Source: Aspidapion aeneum (Eukaryota > Arthropoda > Insecta > Coleoptera > Brentidae). Taken from it: a stretch of DNA of 64,000 nucleotides. Location of the stretch: positions 25,489,171 through 25,553,170 of the forward strand of contig OY755047.1 of the NCBI GenBank assembly GCA_963576565.1, given 5' to 3'. Positions 12,601-21,699 of this stretch are shown here, piece after piece. A model generated the notes under the pieces. The model ran no database searches, was not told the origin of the DNA, and worked only from the letters and a program-made list of their open reading frames with translations. How positions within the stretch are numbered: position 1 is the first letter of the stretch; each line of letters starts with the position of its first letter. A program made the position numbers and the translations under genes.

Positions 12601-14250
12601 ATGATAAAAAAAATAATATGAAGAAATGGGAAATGCGGAAGAGAGTGATTTAAATTATATTGCAATCATTTAAGAAAAATACTTTTTTTTTAAACTGCTT
12701 TTAGAACATGGGCATCTTTTAGGTTTAAACTTAAAATGAATTGTAAACATTTATGTATTGTTTTAAACTAATTACGACATATTAATAACACAAATATAAT
12801 TTTTGTCAACAACAAATTGGTTTTTCGTTTTTCCGAGAAAATTTTAATTTATGTAAAAAAGTTGTTAAAACCAAAATTGTAGACCTTTTTATTATCTATA
12901 ATTTTTGTATTTAACTTTTTTCGATATAAGGTTTAGTTTCGCTGAAAACCGTGAAACAACATTATCCACCTCTAACAGTACGCCCCATTTTACCCTAATA
13001 ACTCGGCTTGAGTGTAATTTATTTTTCCGTTGGCTGCGATCAAATACCTTTTCAAAAAATTCAAGCAATCATAGCTTGCTGTGGAAACAATGGAAAATTC
13101 GACGCAAATTTTCAAGTGCGCATGCGTGTGTTTTGGCACGTAGACACACAGCTGCTGTGTGGATGGACGCCATATTTGTTGTTTATTTACATTTTGCGGT
13201 GTTTTGCGTTTGTCGTGTCCTGCATGAATAATTCACGTAAACCATGTACGGTTTGTGGAAAAATGTCAGGGAGTTGGATATTTTATTTATTTTTCTTTAT
13301 TAATAAAGTTATGAGTTGTTTATAGATGCCTTTTAACATTCTTCCTGGTGTCCACAATAAATCTGCACAATTAATTTTGGAAAAACTTGAAATTTAATCC
13401 TTAATTTAATACATTTTCACCGGATCAACTAGTTTTTCGAAAAAAAAATAGACATAACCTTAATTTTTTGACAATTTGTGAAATAATGTAGTGACGTAAC
13501 GAAGTATGTACCAAAACCACCAAAACTGACGCATGCGCGGTAACCGAAATCCTGTCTACTCGAAAAAGGAACACTAAGAATTAATGGGGGTTCTGGCTTC
13601 AAGGATAACGTATTTGGCTGCAATAATTTTTTTTTTAGTTTCCAATCGTTTTATAAAACATAAAACCAAAACGATTTTAGAAAAAGTTATTTTTTTTTTT
13701 TTTCTTCCCGTTACCCATTTTAATACAACGAATTTTGTTATATTGTATTGTGTTTTTTAAGGCACCTTTAAGCAAACTCTGTCTGATTTTTTTTCGTCGA
13801 ATTTTATCCAATAAATCACGACATCATATTAAAGCACCGATAGCAATCTAGCTAATAGCCCTTTTAATAGCGTTGTTACATTAAAGCACGTGAGAGTTGA
13901 CAAAATGTCAAGGTCTATTACAAATTAGCGGGCAAACTTTGTATCTAAGGGCACTGATTTACCGAAAGAAAAATTAAAATACACTAACAATGGCAACTAA
14001 GCAAAAAAACGAATACGAAAAGCAATTGTAGAAACTCAATTTTTAACGCAACAGAATTTAAATTTAGCTCTATAAAATCTCTAGAAATGTCTTATATCGT
14101 CTTTGATCAACAGTGCTCCCGTCCGCTTCAAAACCTGTCCGTGCTGGAGCAGGTCTCTGTGGGAGCAACTGCGCTTCTAAAAGAAACACAAAATGTGTGG
14201 TTATAGGCTTGCATACAAACACGGTGGATAGAATAGAACGGTGTTCGGAT

Positions 14251-14318
<68 letters not shown>

Positions 14319-17300
14319 GAATTTTTCACGTCGCTGGTGGTCCAGCTGATCTTTGTAAGCAAAAGTTAGATCTGATAAGAACAACGGAACAACTAATATT
14401 TTTTGAATTTTTTGAAAACTAAGGCAATTTTCCTACTGTTTTCTAGTACATCCTTAGAAAATGTAATTTTCTAGACGTATTGTCGTTATTTTTTTTAGCC
14501 CGCTTTATTTTTCATTACACCAAACTTAAACTACAAGTCAAACTGAATGTGATCGTTTAGTATCAAAGGTGAACCGAGGTCTATTGCGTAGTAAACAAAG
14601 ATGTAGGTCAGCGGATGATTTTTGAAGCTGAAAAGAACACATTATTTTCTTCCAATTTTAATTTTTGTGTAAAGAGAAATGAAGCGGGTTAAAAAAAATA
14701 ACGACTGGTATGTTTGAAAAATATTATTTTATAAGAATATACTAAAAAATAGTAGGAAAATTGCCTTAGTTTTCAAAAAATTCAAAAAATATTAGTTCAT
14801 TTCATATCTAAGTTTTGTTTAAAAAAATCAGCTGGACCACCAGTGACGTGAAAATTCGACATATATTTATAAGATCCGAACACCGGTCTATTCTATCCAC
14901 TGTGGCATACAAATGCTATTTGCACTAGGTGCAAATTGTTGACAGCACCTAGCTAGTGTCAGTGTCCTTCCAGTGCTGCACTACTTTTTCCAATGGCATA
15001 CGCCATAAAAGTTCGTCAATGGAATATGGAAACCGAAAAAGTGCAATGAAATGAAAACACTGAGCCAGTTGTGCACCAGTGCTGAACTCATTTTTCTAAT
15101 GGAATGGCTAATAGAACAACATATTAATGCCCGGCACCTCCACCATTTGGCTAATATGGGGCGACTTAACTCGTTAGGGATATCACGAAGTTCCTTAGTG
15201 ACCTTAGTTAGAGAGGGTTGCTGCGAAGGAGTCCTTCATTCACTAGTCAGTGAAACCAGTGCAGGACGTTTATTCTCACTCACGCCGGTGGATTCATTTC
15301 CCATGCCAAAAGGTGGTGAAAGTTTTCAAATTCCACCCGTGAAAGTAAACGTTTGGCTCACCTCACCTTACGGGAAGTCAAGAATAAACGTCCACAAACT
15401 AAACGTTAAATTCATGAAAACTTGCTGAGTTTAGTTAAGAGGTAAGGACGCACACTCACTTACCATGGTTCAGCCCAACCAGTCTTAGTTCGTTCTTGCA
15501 CATTGTGCTATGTTATCAAGATTTGGTGGTTCCAAATTGTAGCCCACCATATGCTGGGAGAAGGACAAGTCCACCAAGCTGTATCTCTTTATTTATCAAT
15601 TTCTCGTAGACCCACTAAATTTTTCGGTCATGTGTTACCCCTTGACAATAGTTTTTACATAAAGTAGAGTCACTTTCGTGACAATATTAAAAGCTACAAG
15701 CGCAAAAACTCTTACTGTTACAAATAGCAGTATCCTTAGAGCAGGCAATTCTCGCCACTCACGAGACAGACAGTTATTTAGCTCTGTATAAGGGCTTAAA
15801 CGTATGAGTAATAGGGGCATATAATGGGTTTTTTAAATAATTTAAGGCTTTTTGAAAGTTTTTTCAAAACATCATTAAAATAGAGTCCCACTTATTGTCA
15901 CGAAAGGTTTGTTTAAGAACATGTGTATAACCTTCGAACATTAAACCATTAATTGTTTAAAGTATACATGTTGGGCCAAATTCGATGTTTTTTTGGGGTT
16001 TAATTACGACACAAAGGTAATATGAGTCTATATTTCTGGCACTCCTTTTCTCAATTACTTGCTTAAGACAAAAAACATTATCACTGCAAGATCTGCACGA
16101 AACCTAATTTGCTCTTCTTCTTCTAAGGAGTTCACGGTTGAGTAATGTTGTTGGGGACCTCACCACTATCTTGCTGTGGTTTTGCCTCGGTGTTGAATAC
16201 CAGTGGTTTGAAAGACATTGAAATGTCTTTCAAACATACATGATACACATATCTAGGTTTTTAAAATTCCAAAACATTTGCCCTGCTTTGTTGGTGTTGT
16301 TGAGTTTGGCTCCCCTCAGTGTTATTTAGTACCTACATTTCCAATTTATCGTGTTGGATAAATTTTGTTCTGATTATCCTAAATGAAAAAGCAATTTATT
16401 TTTTGCAAGCTCGCTACATTTTCCCTCTGTTTTTTACCGCAGCTTCTCTCAAAATAATAATTTTATGATAAGATACTGCTTCTCCAAGGCGAGAAAACAG
16501 GAAAGCGAATTGAATGTTGCACGTGGATAGCCTTTTTGGCAACAACTCGAACGAAACGTAATATTAGAGTTTTATTATCAAAAATTCAGTGCCAATATCG
16601 CGGCGATAGTCATATAGTGGTCCAATCGCCACGTTTTTGACTATTTTTTTTCTATAACTCCACAATACTGGATGGTTATTATATGGGGGGTCTTCTGCTT
16701 GTATAAACAAAAATGGCACCATATCGAAAACTTTTTTATTCATTTTAAAATAGTGTAAATTATCCTTTTAGTGGTTTATTTAAGTCTTTGATAATATCGA
16801 ACTTTTTATTAAGAAAAGTAGATCAGAACCAATGAATACAGTGTGTAATCATTGTCAGAACTAAAGACACATGACGCACGACAAACTATATTGAGGATTT
16901 TTTGCAGAGGGCGCGCGCGCGCTACTGAATGTATAACGTTTATCTTTCTAATTCTACCTACCTGACTATATTCTGTGTAATATCGATAATTTTTTTATGA
17001 GCTACTTAATTAATATCGATAACTCGAAATTTTGTTTCCAGATTTTGTTAAACCGTCCAGTTAGCATGATCCTAGACATATCGGACATTAGGACAGCGTG
17101 GCAGGACAGCGACTTCATAACCGACTGTCTTTGTTGGCACAATGTCTACAGACAAAGACACAGCTCACCTCCACTCAGTATGAGTCCTGAAGTGAGTAAA
17201 TTTTATTCTTACATAATTAGATACGGACAAAACAAAAGCAACTAAACTTGTATAAAAGTTTGATCCTATACCAACTATCAAAAAATATACTGGCGGTAAC

Positions 17301-20187
17301 ATGGGAGGAAGAAATTAGGAACGAAACAGGAAAGCGCTTCTGCAGACAGTCAAGCTCCGCTGAAAGCACTGTGCAAACCAATCATGTCCGCGGGTTTGGT
17401 GTAGGAGTGCGCGGATGCACTTCAGGAGTTGGCCGAAGTAAGAGAGGTGTAGCTCGTATGGGTCCCAGGCTACATGGGAGTCCCAAGAAACGAGAAAGCG
17501 GACGAACACGCCAGGGGTGGATCCCGGCAGAAATACGTCGAGTGAGAGCATTTCCTGGGGCTCACAAGAGGGCAAATGAAGTCGACCCTAACAGAGTGGA
17601 CCCAGAAAAAGATACAAAAGGAATGGACCAACACGGGAAATGCCAGACAGGCGAAGGAGTATGTGACAGGAAGAGTGGTGGGAGCCATAGTATGAATCCT
17701 AACCGGACACTGCGTCCTACAAGGACACTTGGCGAACATGAGAGTGAAGGAGGACGCGACGTGCGAGCAATGTTGGGCCCAGGACGAGACTTGGCGTATT
17801 TCCTCTCATCATGTGAAGCATACAAGGAGGCAAGAAGAGAGGTATTCGAAGAGGAGGCCTTTAAGACGGAGGACCTTTTGAATCTGAGGTGGCTCGATAT
17901 TCTGGCCTTTGTACAGAAGACGGGCAGATTCCTCAGCGAAGGAAGGACGCAGCAGGGGGATGCCTGGGGGTTGGCGAAAAGGGCGCTTCATGTGCCTAGT
18001 CGCCAGGCCTAGAGCCTACCCCACACTACTACTGCTACTACTATCAAAGAACAAGTGGGGGTTTTGGAAACTTCGATCCAGTTCTCAATTTACGTGTTTC
18101 GGCGATTTTTTTCACAAAATCATGTGGTCTTTTTGTCACGTAAATCTTAGGGAGTTGCTTTAATTTTGTCCCATAATGTACATAAGGGCCAAAATCACAG
18201 CATGCGAAATCCCGACAACCGAAAATACATAAAGATAACATTGATTATTTTGTTTATTTTAGCTGTGCCATCTAGCTCAAACTTGGGCAAACCATCTTGC
18301 TCACACCAATAGGTTTTACTATAGAAATGGCAAGGATATTGGTCAGAATTTGTTTTGTAGGTAAGTACAGGCTATCACAAATTTAATGTCTTTAGCTCTC
18401 CGGGAGGGACAAAAGAACTGACCTCCATGTGCAGGCCGTATTTTAGCTTGAAAAATTTGAATATTGGAAGGATGTCTATAGCACCGTATCTTTCCATCTA
18501 AACAATATATTTTGTTTTTAAGCTTTAAGATATTTATGGTGCCATTTTGCATCTAGATTCAAATATGCGGTCACACGTTCTAGCAAGTTATTTTAATAAT
18601 TTTTTATTTATTTTTTTTACAATATTGACATTTTTAATAAAAAATCTGCAGTAAACGCTGTTTGGAATTGGGGAAAGATATTTTTCACAAGACTATTTTG
18701 TTTTATTTTTTAATATTTTTTGAATATTTTTCTTTTTACAATTTTGGTAAAGTTTAAGAAATAAAGGATTAACATTTTTGTTTTGTTTTGATCAATTTAA
18801 AATTTGAATTGCGTGCGCAAAATCGCAAAGTTTTGATGGCACTTGTGCGCCACCCCTGCCATGAGGTGACGATTAACGGCACTATGGCCGTTCTGTTCCA
18901 TAACATATTGAAAAGCGGACCGAACCGAACTCTTCTGTGTTCTGTTCAAATCCAACAAGCGACGTGTACACACGAGGTAAAGAGAATATGAATGTCAAGG
19001 TAAGCCAGGGTCAATTTTGACGTCATACGATCTATATTTTTTAATAATTTAATAGTGTTTTGGTCTCCCTACCTAATCACCATTCCAAACAAACGTCTCT
19101 GTCAAGATTCTGATAATAATGTATTTCTTAAAAAATATATTAGTCACAGTTTTTTAATACTGTTTTGAATTGCAGGGCTACCAACGCAATAGTAACTGAC
19201 GTATCGGGTCAAGAAGTCACTACGTATTGGTATTCAGCTGTCAAACAGTACGATTTCAGCAACGAACCTGACAGGTTGAGGTCAAACGTCAACGCTGGTG
19301 AGTCTATATCAACGACGTCGCGTTATTGCTTTGCTAAGTTCATTTATTTCAAAAATATTATGAAAAAACACAATAAAAGCAGTGAAAATGTTAAACCTAG
19401 TAAACAACATCGCATCACGCACTTGAATGACCTGTGACGGCCAAACCACTACTGCTAGTTTAACCACCAATAATTTTTCTATTTAAAAAGAGAGTTGCTT
19501 ACCACTGATTTAAAACAACTTACTATAACGCGACGCATCATGTCTGCGATTTTTAAAGCTGGTTGGTTTAAGTATCCAAACCAATATTTTTTTATCAGGT
19601 TACTTTTCACAACTCGTCTGGGCATCAAGTCGCCATCTTGGAGTCGGCAAAGCCCGGTCAAGATCGGGGAAAATCGTCGTCGTAGCGCACTACGAGCCGG
19701 CGGGAAATCACACTGGATCTTACTTGGAGAACGTGTTTCCACCTTGTGAGGATTTGCCCAGGTAACTTATTAAACAAACCCACAAGAAAAGAAAATGTAG
19801 AAATCTGTAAGACAGATATTACGATGTATTTTTTGATGCTGAATGCGAATCGTAGGTCAAAGTCCCTAGACGTCTGGCTAGTCTCCAGTGGCTAGATTCA
19901 CATGAAATCACACCTTTATGCTACCGGTCAGGGAGGGGAAATTCCATATTTTAAAATTTTCTGTATGTACTCACTCAAAACATTCTAATACCTTCTCTAG
20001 TCATTGTTTCGTGGGCTAGGAAGCCAAAACTGGGAAAATTTTGCAAGCTGTTGTGCTTTATTAATAATAACTGTAAATTTAATTCTAAAATTTTAGAGTT
20101 CCTGGTCCTCCTCCAGCAAGATACGTCATTTCTCCTGGCAGTACTACGAGTGGTTCAAGTTCGAGTAGCACAACGCCAACTACATAA
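3442..20187 (+). CDS. CAP-domain protein, GAPR-1/GLIPR2-like (6 exons seen, 5' incomplete)
   Basis: Exons 3442-3667, 17042-17191, 18263-18360, 19176-19297, 19599-19761 and 20097-20187 all have AG/GT borders and their phases join without a break, giving about 282 codons plus a partial first codon. The product is a CAP/SCP-family protein close to GAPR-1. Visible family features are HNVYRQRHSSPPLSMSPE, then AQTWANHLAHTNRF, then a CAP1-like SQLVWASS followed by LGVGKARSRSGKIVVVAHY, then CAP2-like YEPAGN and YLENVFPP. It has an N-terminal charged extension (RKREEAKALQNLRRRLNAAK) and a Ser/Thr-rich C-terminus ending in TTPTT. GAPR-1 relatives bind lipid membranes and are cytosolic or Golgi-associated; whether this one has a signal peptide cannot be told because the start exon is missing. 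All four CAP tetrad positions appear substituted (see findings). The large intron 3668-17041 is filled with mobile elements. Confidence 0.85.
3885..4230 (+). repeat. GC-rich dispersed repeat, copy 1
   Basis: The block at about 4000-4075, including ggatggcttgcatcgtcgcc and aaaggctccgcgccggacct, recurs at about 47885-47945. A downstream block cttttaagaatcac is also shared (4213 and about 48045). The two copies have different sequence between these blocks. No reading frame is conserved; it is probably part of a transposon UTR or SINE. Confidence 0.55.
4205..5215 (-). pseudogene. RTE-type non-LTR retrotransposon, 5'-truncated, degenerate
   Basis: Minus-strand frames encode part of an RTE reverse transcriptase. 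In order they give GVSQGDKIYPKLF (block before the active site, preceded by a stop), the catalytic LRYADDIVLIT near 4970, LSMNYTKTKI, then after frame changes ILPFLTYGSQTWTLTK and finally PQVRWADDLKKHAGT near the 3' end at about 4330. The order and motifs match RTE-clade elements of arthropods. The N-terminal endonuclease and early RT blocks are absent and several stops or frameshifts are present, so it is dead. Confidence 0.8.
5220..6600. other. Intronic sequence, nothing clear
   Basis: AT-rich sequence with no convincing exon, RNA gene or complete repeat. A short minus-strand stretch near 6050-6180 could be another retrotransposon scrap, but no motif is firm. Confidence 0.4.
6600..7215 (+). 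mobile_element. Non-autonomous element A, copy 1
   Basis: This is one of three copies (also 7216-7775 and 13050-13612). Shared blocks in order: a GC block with agctgctgtgtggatgga, gtgttttgtgtttgtcgtgt, ggaaataattcacgtaaaac, then a 3' part with aaccaccaaa, gacgcatgcgcagt, aaatcctgtctac and aaaaggaacattaagaatt. A short frame starts at the ATG before the AATAATTCACGTAAA block and runs to a GT donor-like site, suggesting the first exon of a lost transposase. Confidence 0.65.
7216..7775 (+). mobile_element. Non-autonomous element A, copy 2
   Basis: It lies directly after copy 1 in the same orientation. It keeps cacagctgctgtgt, gttgcgtttgtcgtgt, ataattcacgtaaaacatg, the possible donor ataggtaaga near 7518, and the gacgcatgcgcagtaac...ggaacattaagaatt end, followed by gggttctggcttcaagcat shared with copy 3. 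Confidence 0.65.
7815..8095. mobile_element. MITE with about 45-bp terminal inverted repeats
   Basis: The left end has cgggaaaacggagataagtc near 7837. The right end carries the reverse complement, gacttgtctccgttctcccg near 8053-8072, with outer sequence continuing the match to 'ggaatttatgc'. The interior lacks coding capacity. The target duplication is not resolved. Confidence 0.65.
8515..8965 (+). repeat. Imperfect direct duplication, about 160 bp, two copies
   Basis: Sequence from 'ggaaactgtccgccatgttc' at about 8528 to 'aaacaataaatttaatg' near 8680 recurs from about 8812 to 8960 with scattered substitutions. A shorter block, aacactaacgcagtttttct, is itself duplicated between them (near 8695 and 8757). 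Confidence 0.7.
9502..9544 (+). ncRNA. Hammerhead ribozyme motif, type I, copy 1
   Basis: Order seen: stem I strand ATTCAC (9502-9507), core CTGAGGA (9508-9514), stem II GGCC/GGTC closed by CAAAA with one extra T after the core, GAAA (9529-9532), the palindrome ACCGGT (9532-9537) as a minimal stem III, predicted cleavage after C9538, and stem I strand GTGGAT (9539-9544). Stem I pairs 6 bp with one G-U. Minimal palindromic stem III is typical of Penelope-linked hammerheads that work as dimers. Confidence 0.7.
9771..9813 (+). ncRNA. Hammerhead motif, copy 2, mutated
   Basis: Same layout as the upstream copy, with ATTCAC and CTGAGGA intact, but the conserved GAAA is GAAG and the stem III palindrome reads CCGATC. 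Stem I's second strand is GTGCAT. It is probably inactive. Confidence 0.6.
10798..10849 (-). ncRNA. Inverted hammerhead motif, mutated core
   Basis: The minus strand reads AAGCCACG, then CTAAGGA instead of CTGAGGA, stem II GGAA/TTCC, GAAA, CACCGGTTC and CGTGGTT. The core G5 to A change should abolish cleavage; the stems remain. Confidence 0.6.
11128..11179 (+). ncRNA. Hammerhead ribozyme motif, type I (best preserved)
   Basis: Stem I AGCCACG (11129-11135) pairs 7 bp with CGTGGTT (11173-11179). The core CTGAGGA is at 11136-11142, stem II GGAA/TTCC at 11144-11158 with one extra T after the core, GAAA at 11159-11162, and stem III is the palindrome ACACCGGTGT (11162-11171). Predicted cleavage is after C11172. 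All conserved core residues are present. Confidence 0.75.
11865..12310 (+). repeat. Dispersed repeat B with CA/GACA tail, copy 1
   Basis: Shares blocks with 25740-26100 and 50780-51210: ggatctgatacct, ttagcacacttcaa, gaagccatg, ttttttgtaaatatctca, gcatattgatgcgatg, cggtttaggagctatcgtg and a tail of acacacacacagacagacat. Such ends are common for insect non-LTR-derived or non-autonomous repeats; the family is not identified. Confidence 0.65.
12310..13045. other. AT-rich intronic spacer
   Basis: Homopolymer-rich A/T sequence. No exon, RNA or defined repeat is seen. The short frames here have only low-complexity translations. Confidence 0.4.
13050..13612 (+). mobile_element. Non-autonomous element A, copy 3
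   Basis: Best preserved left part: cttgctgtggaaacaatgg, cacacagctgctgtgtggat, tgttttgcgtttgtcgtgtc. It encodes MNNSRKPCTVCGKMSG from about 13225, a Cys-x2-Cys start that looks like a zinc-binding domain. The right end gacgcatgcgcggtaaccg and ggaacactaagaatta matches copies 1 and 2. A 3' extension, gggttctggcttcaagg, is shared with copy 2. Confidence 0.68.
13615..14210. other. Intronic spacer, nothing clear
   Basis: No exon or structured RNA recognised. Poly-T runs and AT-rich sequence. The GC-richer part at 14110-14210 flanks the foldback insertion and is continuous with sequence after 14914. Confidence 0.35.
14220..14904. mobile_element. Foldback MITE, Mutator-like by its 9-bp TSD (copy 1)
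   Basis: Ends are CACGGTGGATAG at 14220 and its complement CTATCCACTGTG ending at 14904. Both sides are flanked by the identical 9-mer GCATACAAA (14211-14219 and 14905-14913). The two arms are about 300 bp and read towards each other: ggtgttcggatctta, ggtggtccagctgat, aaggcaattttcctac and agcccgctt all recur inverted. A (TA)n tract of about 60 bp expands the left arm at 14252-14315. No ORF beyond the repeat. Confidence 0.88.
14252..14315. repeat. (TA)n microsatellite inside foldback arm
   Basis: About 30 uninterrupted TA units directly after ggtgttcggatct. The matching position in the right arm has only a few TA units, so the tract expanded after insertion. Confidence 0.95.
14914..15560 (+). 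other. Unassigned GC-richer segment with a 125-codon open frame
   Basis: An ATG frame at 15051-15428 gives a protein without recognisable domain (starts MKTLSQLCTSAELIFLMEWL). The surrounding sequence has many ccagtg/cactgg motifs and better base balance than its neighbours. It could be part of a transposon or a chance frame; no splice context ties it to the CAP gene. Confidence 0.25.
15560..17030. other. Intronic spacer with hairpin and SINE tail
   Basis: Mostly unassigned AT-rich sequence. A perfect 13-bp hairpin (gtttgaaagacat, loop tgaa, atgtctttcaaac) lies at 16206-16235, and a SINE 3' fragment lies at 16085-16130. Confidence 0.4.
16085..16130 (+). repeat. SINE 3'-end fragment
   Basis: The string gatctgcacgaaacc followed by ttgctcttcttcttc matches the 3' end of the SINE at 57488-57525 (gatctgcctgcacgaaaccc...ttgctcttcttct). 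Only the tail is present. Confidence 0.5.
17042..17191 (+). CDS. CAP gene exon: start of CAP domain
   Basis: This 50-codon exon (phase 0 in, phase 0 out) has acceptor tttgtttccag and donor GAA|gtgagt. It encodes ILLNRPVSMILDISDIRTAW followed by DCLCWHNVYRQRH and PPLSMSPE. The HN-Y-R-x-x-H helix start is the hallmark opening of CAP domains. Confidence 0.85.
17250..18040 (+). pseudogene. Non-LTR retrotransposon 3' fragment with RNase H (I/R1/LOA type)
   Basis: In the frame used by the RNase H domain one reads VPGYMGVPRNEKADEHARG near 17463, the typical end of the RNase H fold in I-, R1- and LOA-type elements. After stops it continues with LTGHCVLQGHL and then CEQCWAQDETWRISSHHVKH, a C-terminal Cys-Cys-His motif. 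It lies in the CAP intron 17192-18262. A 254-codon open frame over the same DNA is in the wrong frame and is not a gene. The end is marked by cactactactgctactacta. Confidence 0.78.
18263..18360 (+). CDS. CAP gene exon: helix 2 region
   Basis: The acceptor is tgtttattttag and the donor AG|gtaagt; two bases are left over at the end. It encodes LCHLAQTWANHLAHTNRF and then YYRNGKDIGQNLFCR. It aligns with the GAPR-1 segment ending in the GENL motif, but the Glu is Gln here (IGQNL). Confidence 0.88.
18361..19175 (+). other. CAP intron, nothing clear
   Basis: AT-rich with a GC-richer block at 18830-18990 whose 67-codon frame has no recognised domain and no good acceptor before it. It is not counted as an exon because the flanking exons join in phase without it. 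Confidence 0.4.
19176..19297 (+). CDS. CAP gene exon: WY...Y region
   Basis: The acceptor is ttttgaattgcag and the donor GCTG|gtgagt. One incoming base completes an Arg codon. It encodes TTYWYSAVKQYDFSNEP, matching the WY-x-E-x-x-x-Y-x-F stretch of CAP proteins, with Ala in place of the usual Glu. Confidence 0.88.
19599..19761 (+). CDS. CAP gene exon: CAP1 and CAP2 signatures
   Basis: The acceptor is tttttttatcag and the donor CCCAG|gtaact. It encodes GYFSQLVWASSRHLGVGKAR, IVVVAHYEPAGN and SYLENVFPPC. The CAP1 signature normally reads G-H-F-[TS]-Q; here His is Tyr. CAP2 (YEPAGN) is intact. The antisense 87-aa frame over this exon is a shadow. Confidence 0.9.
19840..20020 (+). repeat. Fragment of dispersed repeat B
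   Basis: The end ccttctctagtcattgtttc followed by gtgggctaggaagcc resembles the end of repeat B near 51160 (ccttctctagccgttgctgt, gcgggctaggaagg). It lies in the last CAP intron. Confidence 0.4.
20097..20187 (+). CDS. CAP gene terminal exon with stop
   Basis: The acceptor is attctaaaattttag. The exon continues from AG to give an Arg codon, then VPGPPPARYVISPGSTT and a Ser/Thr tail, and stops at TAA 20185-20187. A TA-flanked MITE begins only 68 bp after the stop, so the 3' UTR is probably short or includes the MITE. Confidence 0.82.
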
Positions 20188-20254
20188 AGCGGCAGGCCTG
20201 GAAATTGCTAATTTTTTTATTAGAACTGGCAAAATTGGTCTTTTGACCCAAATA

Positions 20255-21465
20255 CCGGGTGGGCCAAAAAAAACCGGACAATTTTTTTTTCATTATATCT
20301 TTTGAACTATACAATCGATTTTAATGGGACAAACTGCACTTGGCAGATAATTAATCAGAGTTTTGATTAAATATATTTTTTGTCCGCCGTCTCAAAATCC
20401 AAGATGGCGGACAAAATTAAAATGTACCCTTCAAAGATGGTCGTTTATTCTTGTGTTGCGAATACGTTTTAATTATTTTTCAAATTAGTAAAAAGCTGCG
20501 TTCTTGCCACGTACAAAAAGGTATGAATCAGCAAAATCGGTTTAGTGGTTCTAAAAAAAATATATTTGTTTTAACAATTGTTTTGCATATTATACGATTG
20601 CCTTGCCAATCATGTCTGCATTTATTTCCTTATAAATTCATTACCACTGAACCGATTTTAATGAAATAAAAAACATCCTAAATTGATTGTTTTCTAAAGA
20701 TCATGATCAAAGTTTACCATGATTTGTTTTATCTGACTAAGATCGGTTCAGTAATAATGAGTTTATAAGGAAATAAAGGCAGGCAGGATTAGCAATGTAT
20801 AATCAGTAAAACAATGGCTAAAACAAAAATAGATTTTTTGAGAACCACCACACCGATTTTAGAAATTTGTACCTCGTTGTACGAACCAATAGTAGTGCTT
20901 TTTTATAAATTAAAAAAAAAACTAAAACATTTTCAGAAAATAAGAATAAACACGCCATTTTGAAGAATCAAGTAAGATTCTCTACGCCATCTCCAATTTT
21001 AATATGGCTGTAATTTTTGATAATAATCTTTAAAAAGCAATCAATTCTTACAAGGATGTTTTTTATTTTATCAAAATCGGTTCAGCATTAATGAATTTAT
21101 ATGGAAATAAATGCAGACATGATTGGAAAGTCAATCGTATAGTAGTCAAAACAATGGTTGAAACAAAAATATATTTTTTTGGAACCACTAGCCTGATTTT
21201 GCTGATTCGTACGTTGTTGTGCGTGGCAAAAATGCAGCTTTTTTACTGATTAAAAAAATCATTTAAATATGTTCGCAACACAAGAATATACGAGCATCTT
21301 TGACGGGTACATTTTAATTTCATCCGCCATCTTGGATTTTCCGATGGGACAAAAAATATATTTATTCAAAACTCTGATTAATTTTCAGTTTGTCGCATTA
21401 AAATCGATGGGATAGTTCAAAAGTTATCATAAAAAAAAATTGTCCGGTTTTTTTGGCCCACCCGG
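20255..21465. mobile_element. Long-TIR MITE at a TA target (Tc1/mariner type)
   Basis: The left end CCGGGTGGGCC at 20255 and right end GGCCCACCCGG ending at 21465 are each bordered by TA. The arms match inverted for several hundred bp (ccggacaatttttt, aatccaagatggcgg, gttgcgaatacg, aatcatgtctgcatttattt). Inner blocks with accgattttaatgaaat / gatcggttcagtaataatg are repeated again in the middle, so the element is a multi-armed foldback. No transposase is present. Confidence 0.82.
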
Positions 21466-21699
21466 TATTTAAAGAAGGGATAAAGCGTTCGTTATTTTAA
21501 ATAAAATAATAAAAAATCATAAATTAAAATTTGTTGCCAGTTAAAGAATTCCTTTTTTAAAAACATTAAAATAACAGTAGTAACTAACCAATTTAAGTTT
21601 TTCGTAAATAAAAAAATTCTTAGTTTGTATTTTAATGGAATAAAAAACTTAGGACTTTATATACCAAATTAAATCTGTCAAATTCACGTTTGGGTATAT

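Noticed and set aside
14070..14384. Frames with long Ile-Tyr runs at 14070-14384 and 60105-60293
   Set aside because: They are translations of (TA)n microsatellites.
15051..15428. 125-codon frame as a host gene
   Set aside because: No domain, no splice partners, and it sits next to transposon insertions. Kept only as an unassigned segment.
17248..18012. A 254-codon open frame, the longest unbroken plus-strand frame in the CAP intron
   Set aside because: The recognisable RNase H and Cys-Cys-His motifs are in a different frame of the same DNA, so this frame is a by-product of retrotransposon coding sequence.
18788..18991. 67-codon frame in a CAP intron considered as an extra exon
   Set aside because: The flanking exons already join in phase across it and match the CAP fold without a gap.
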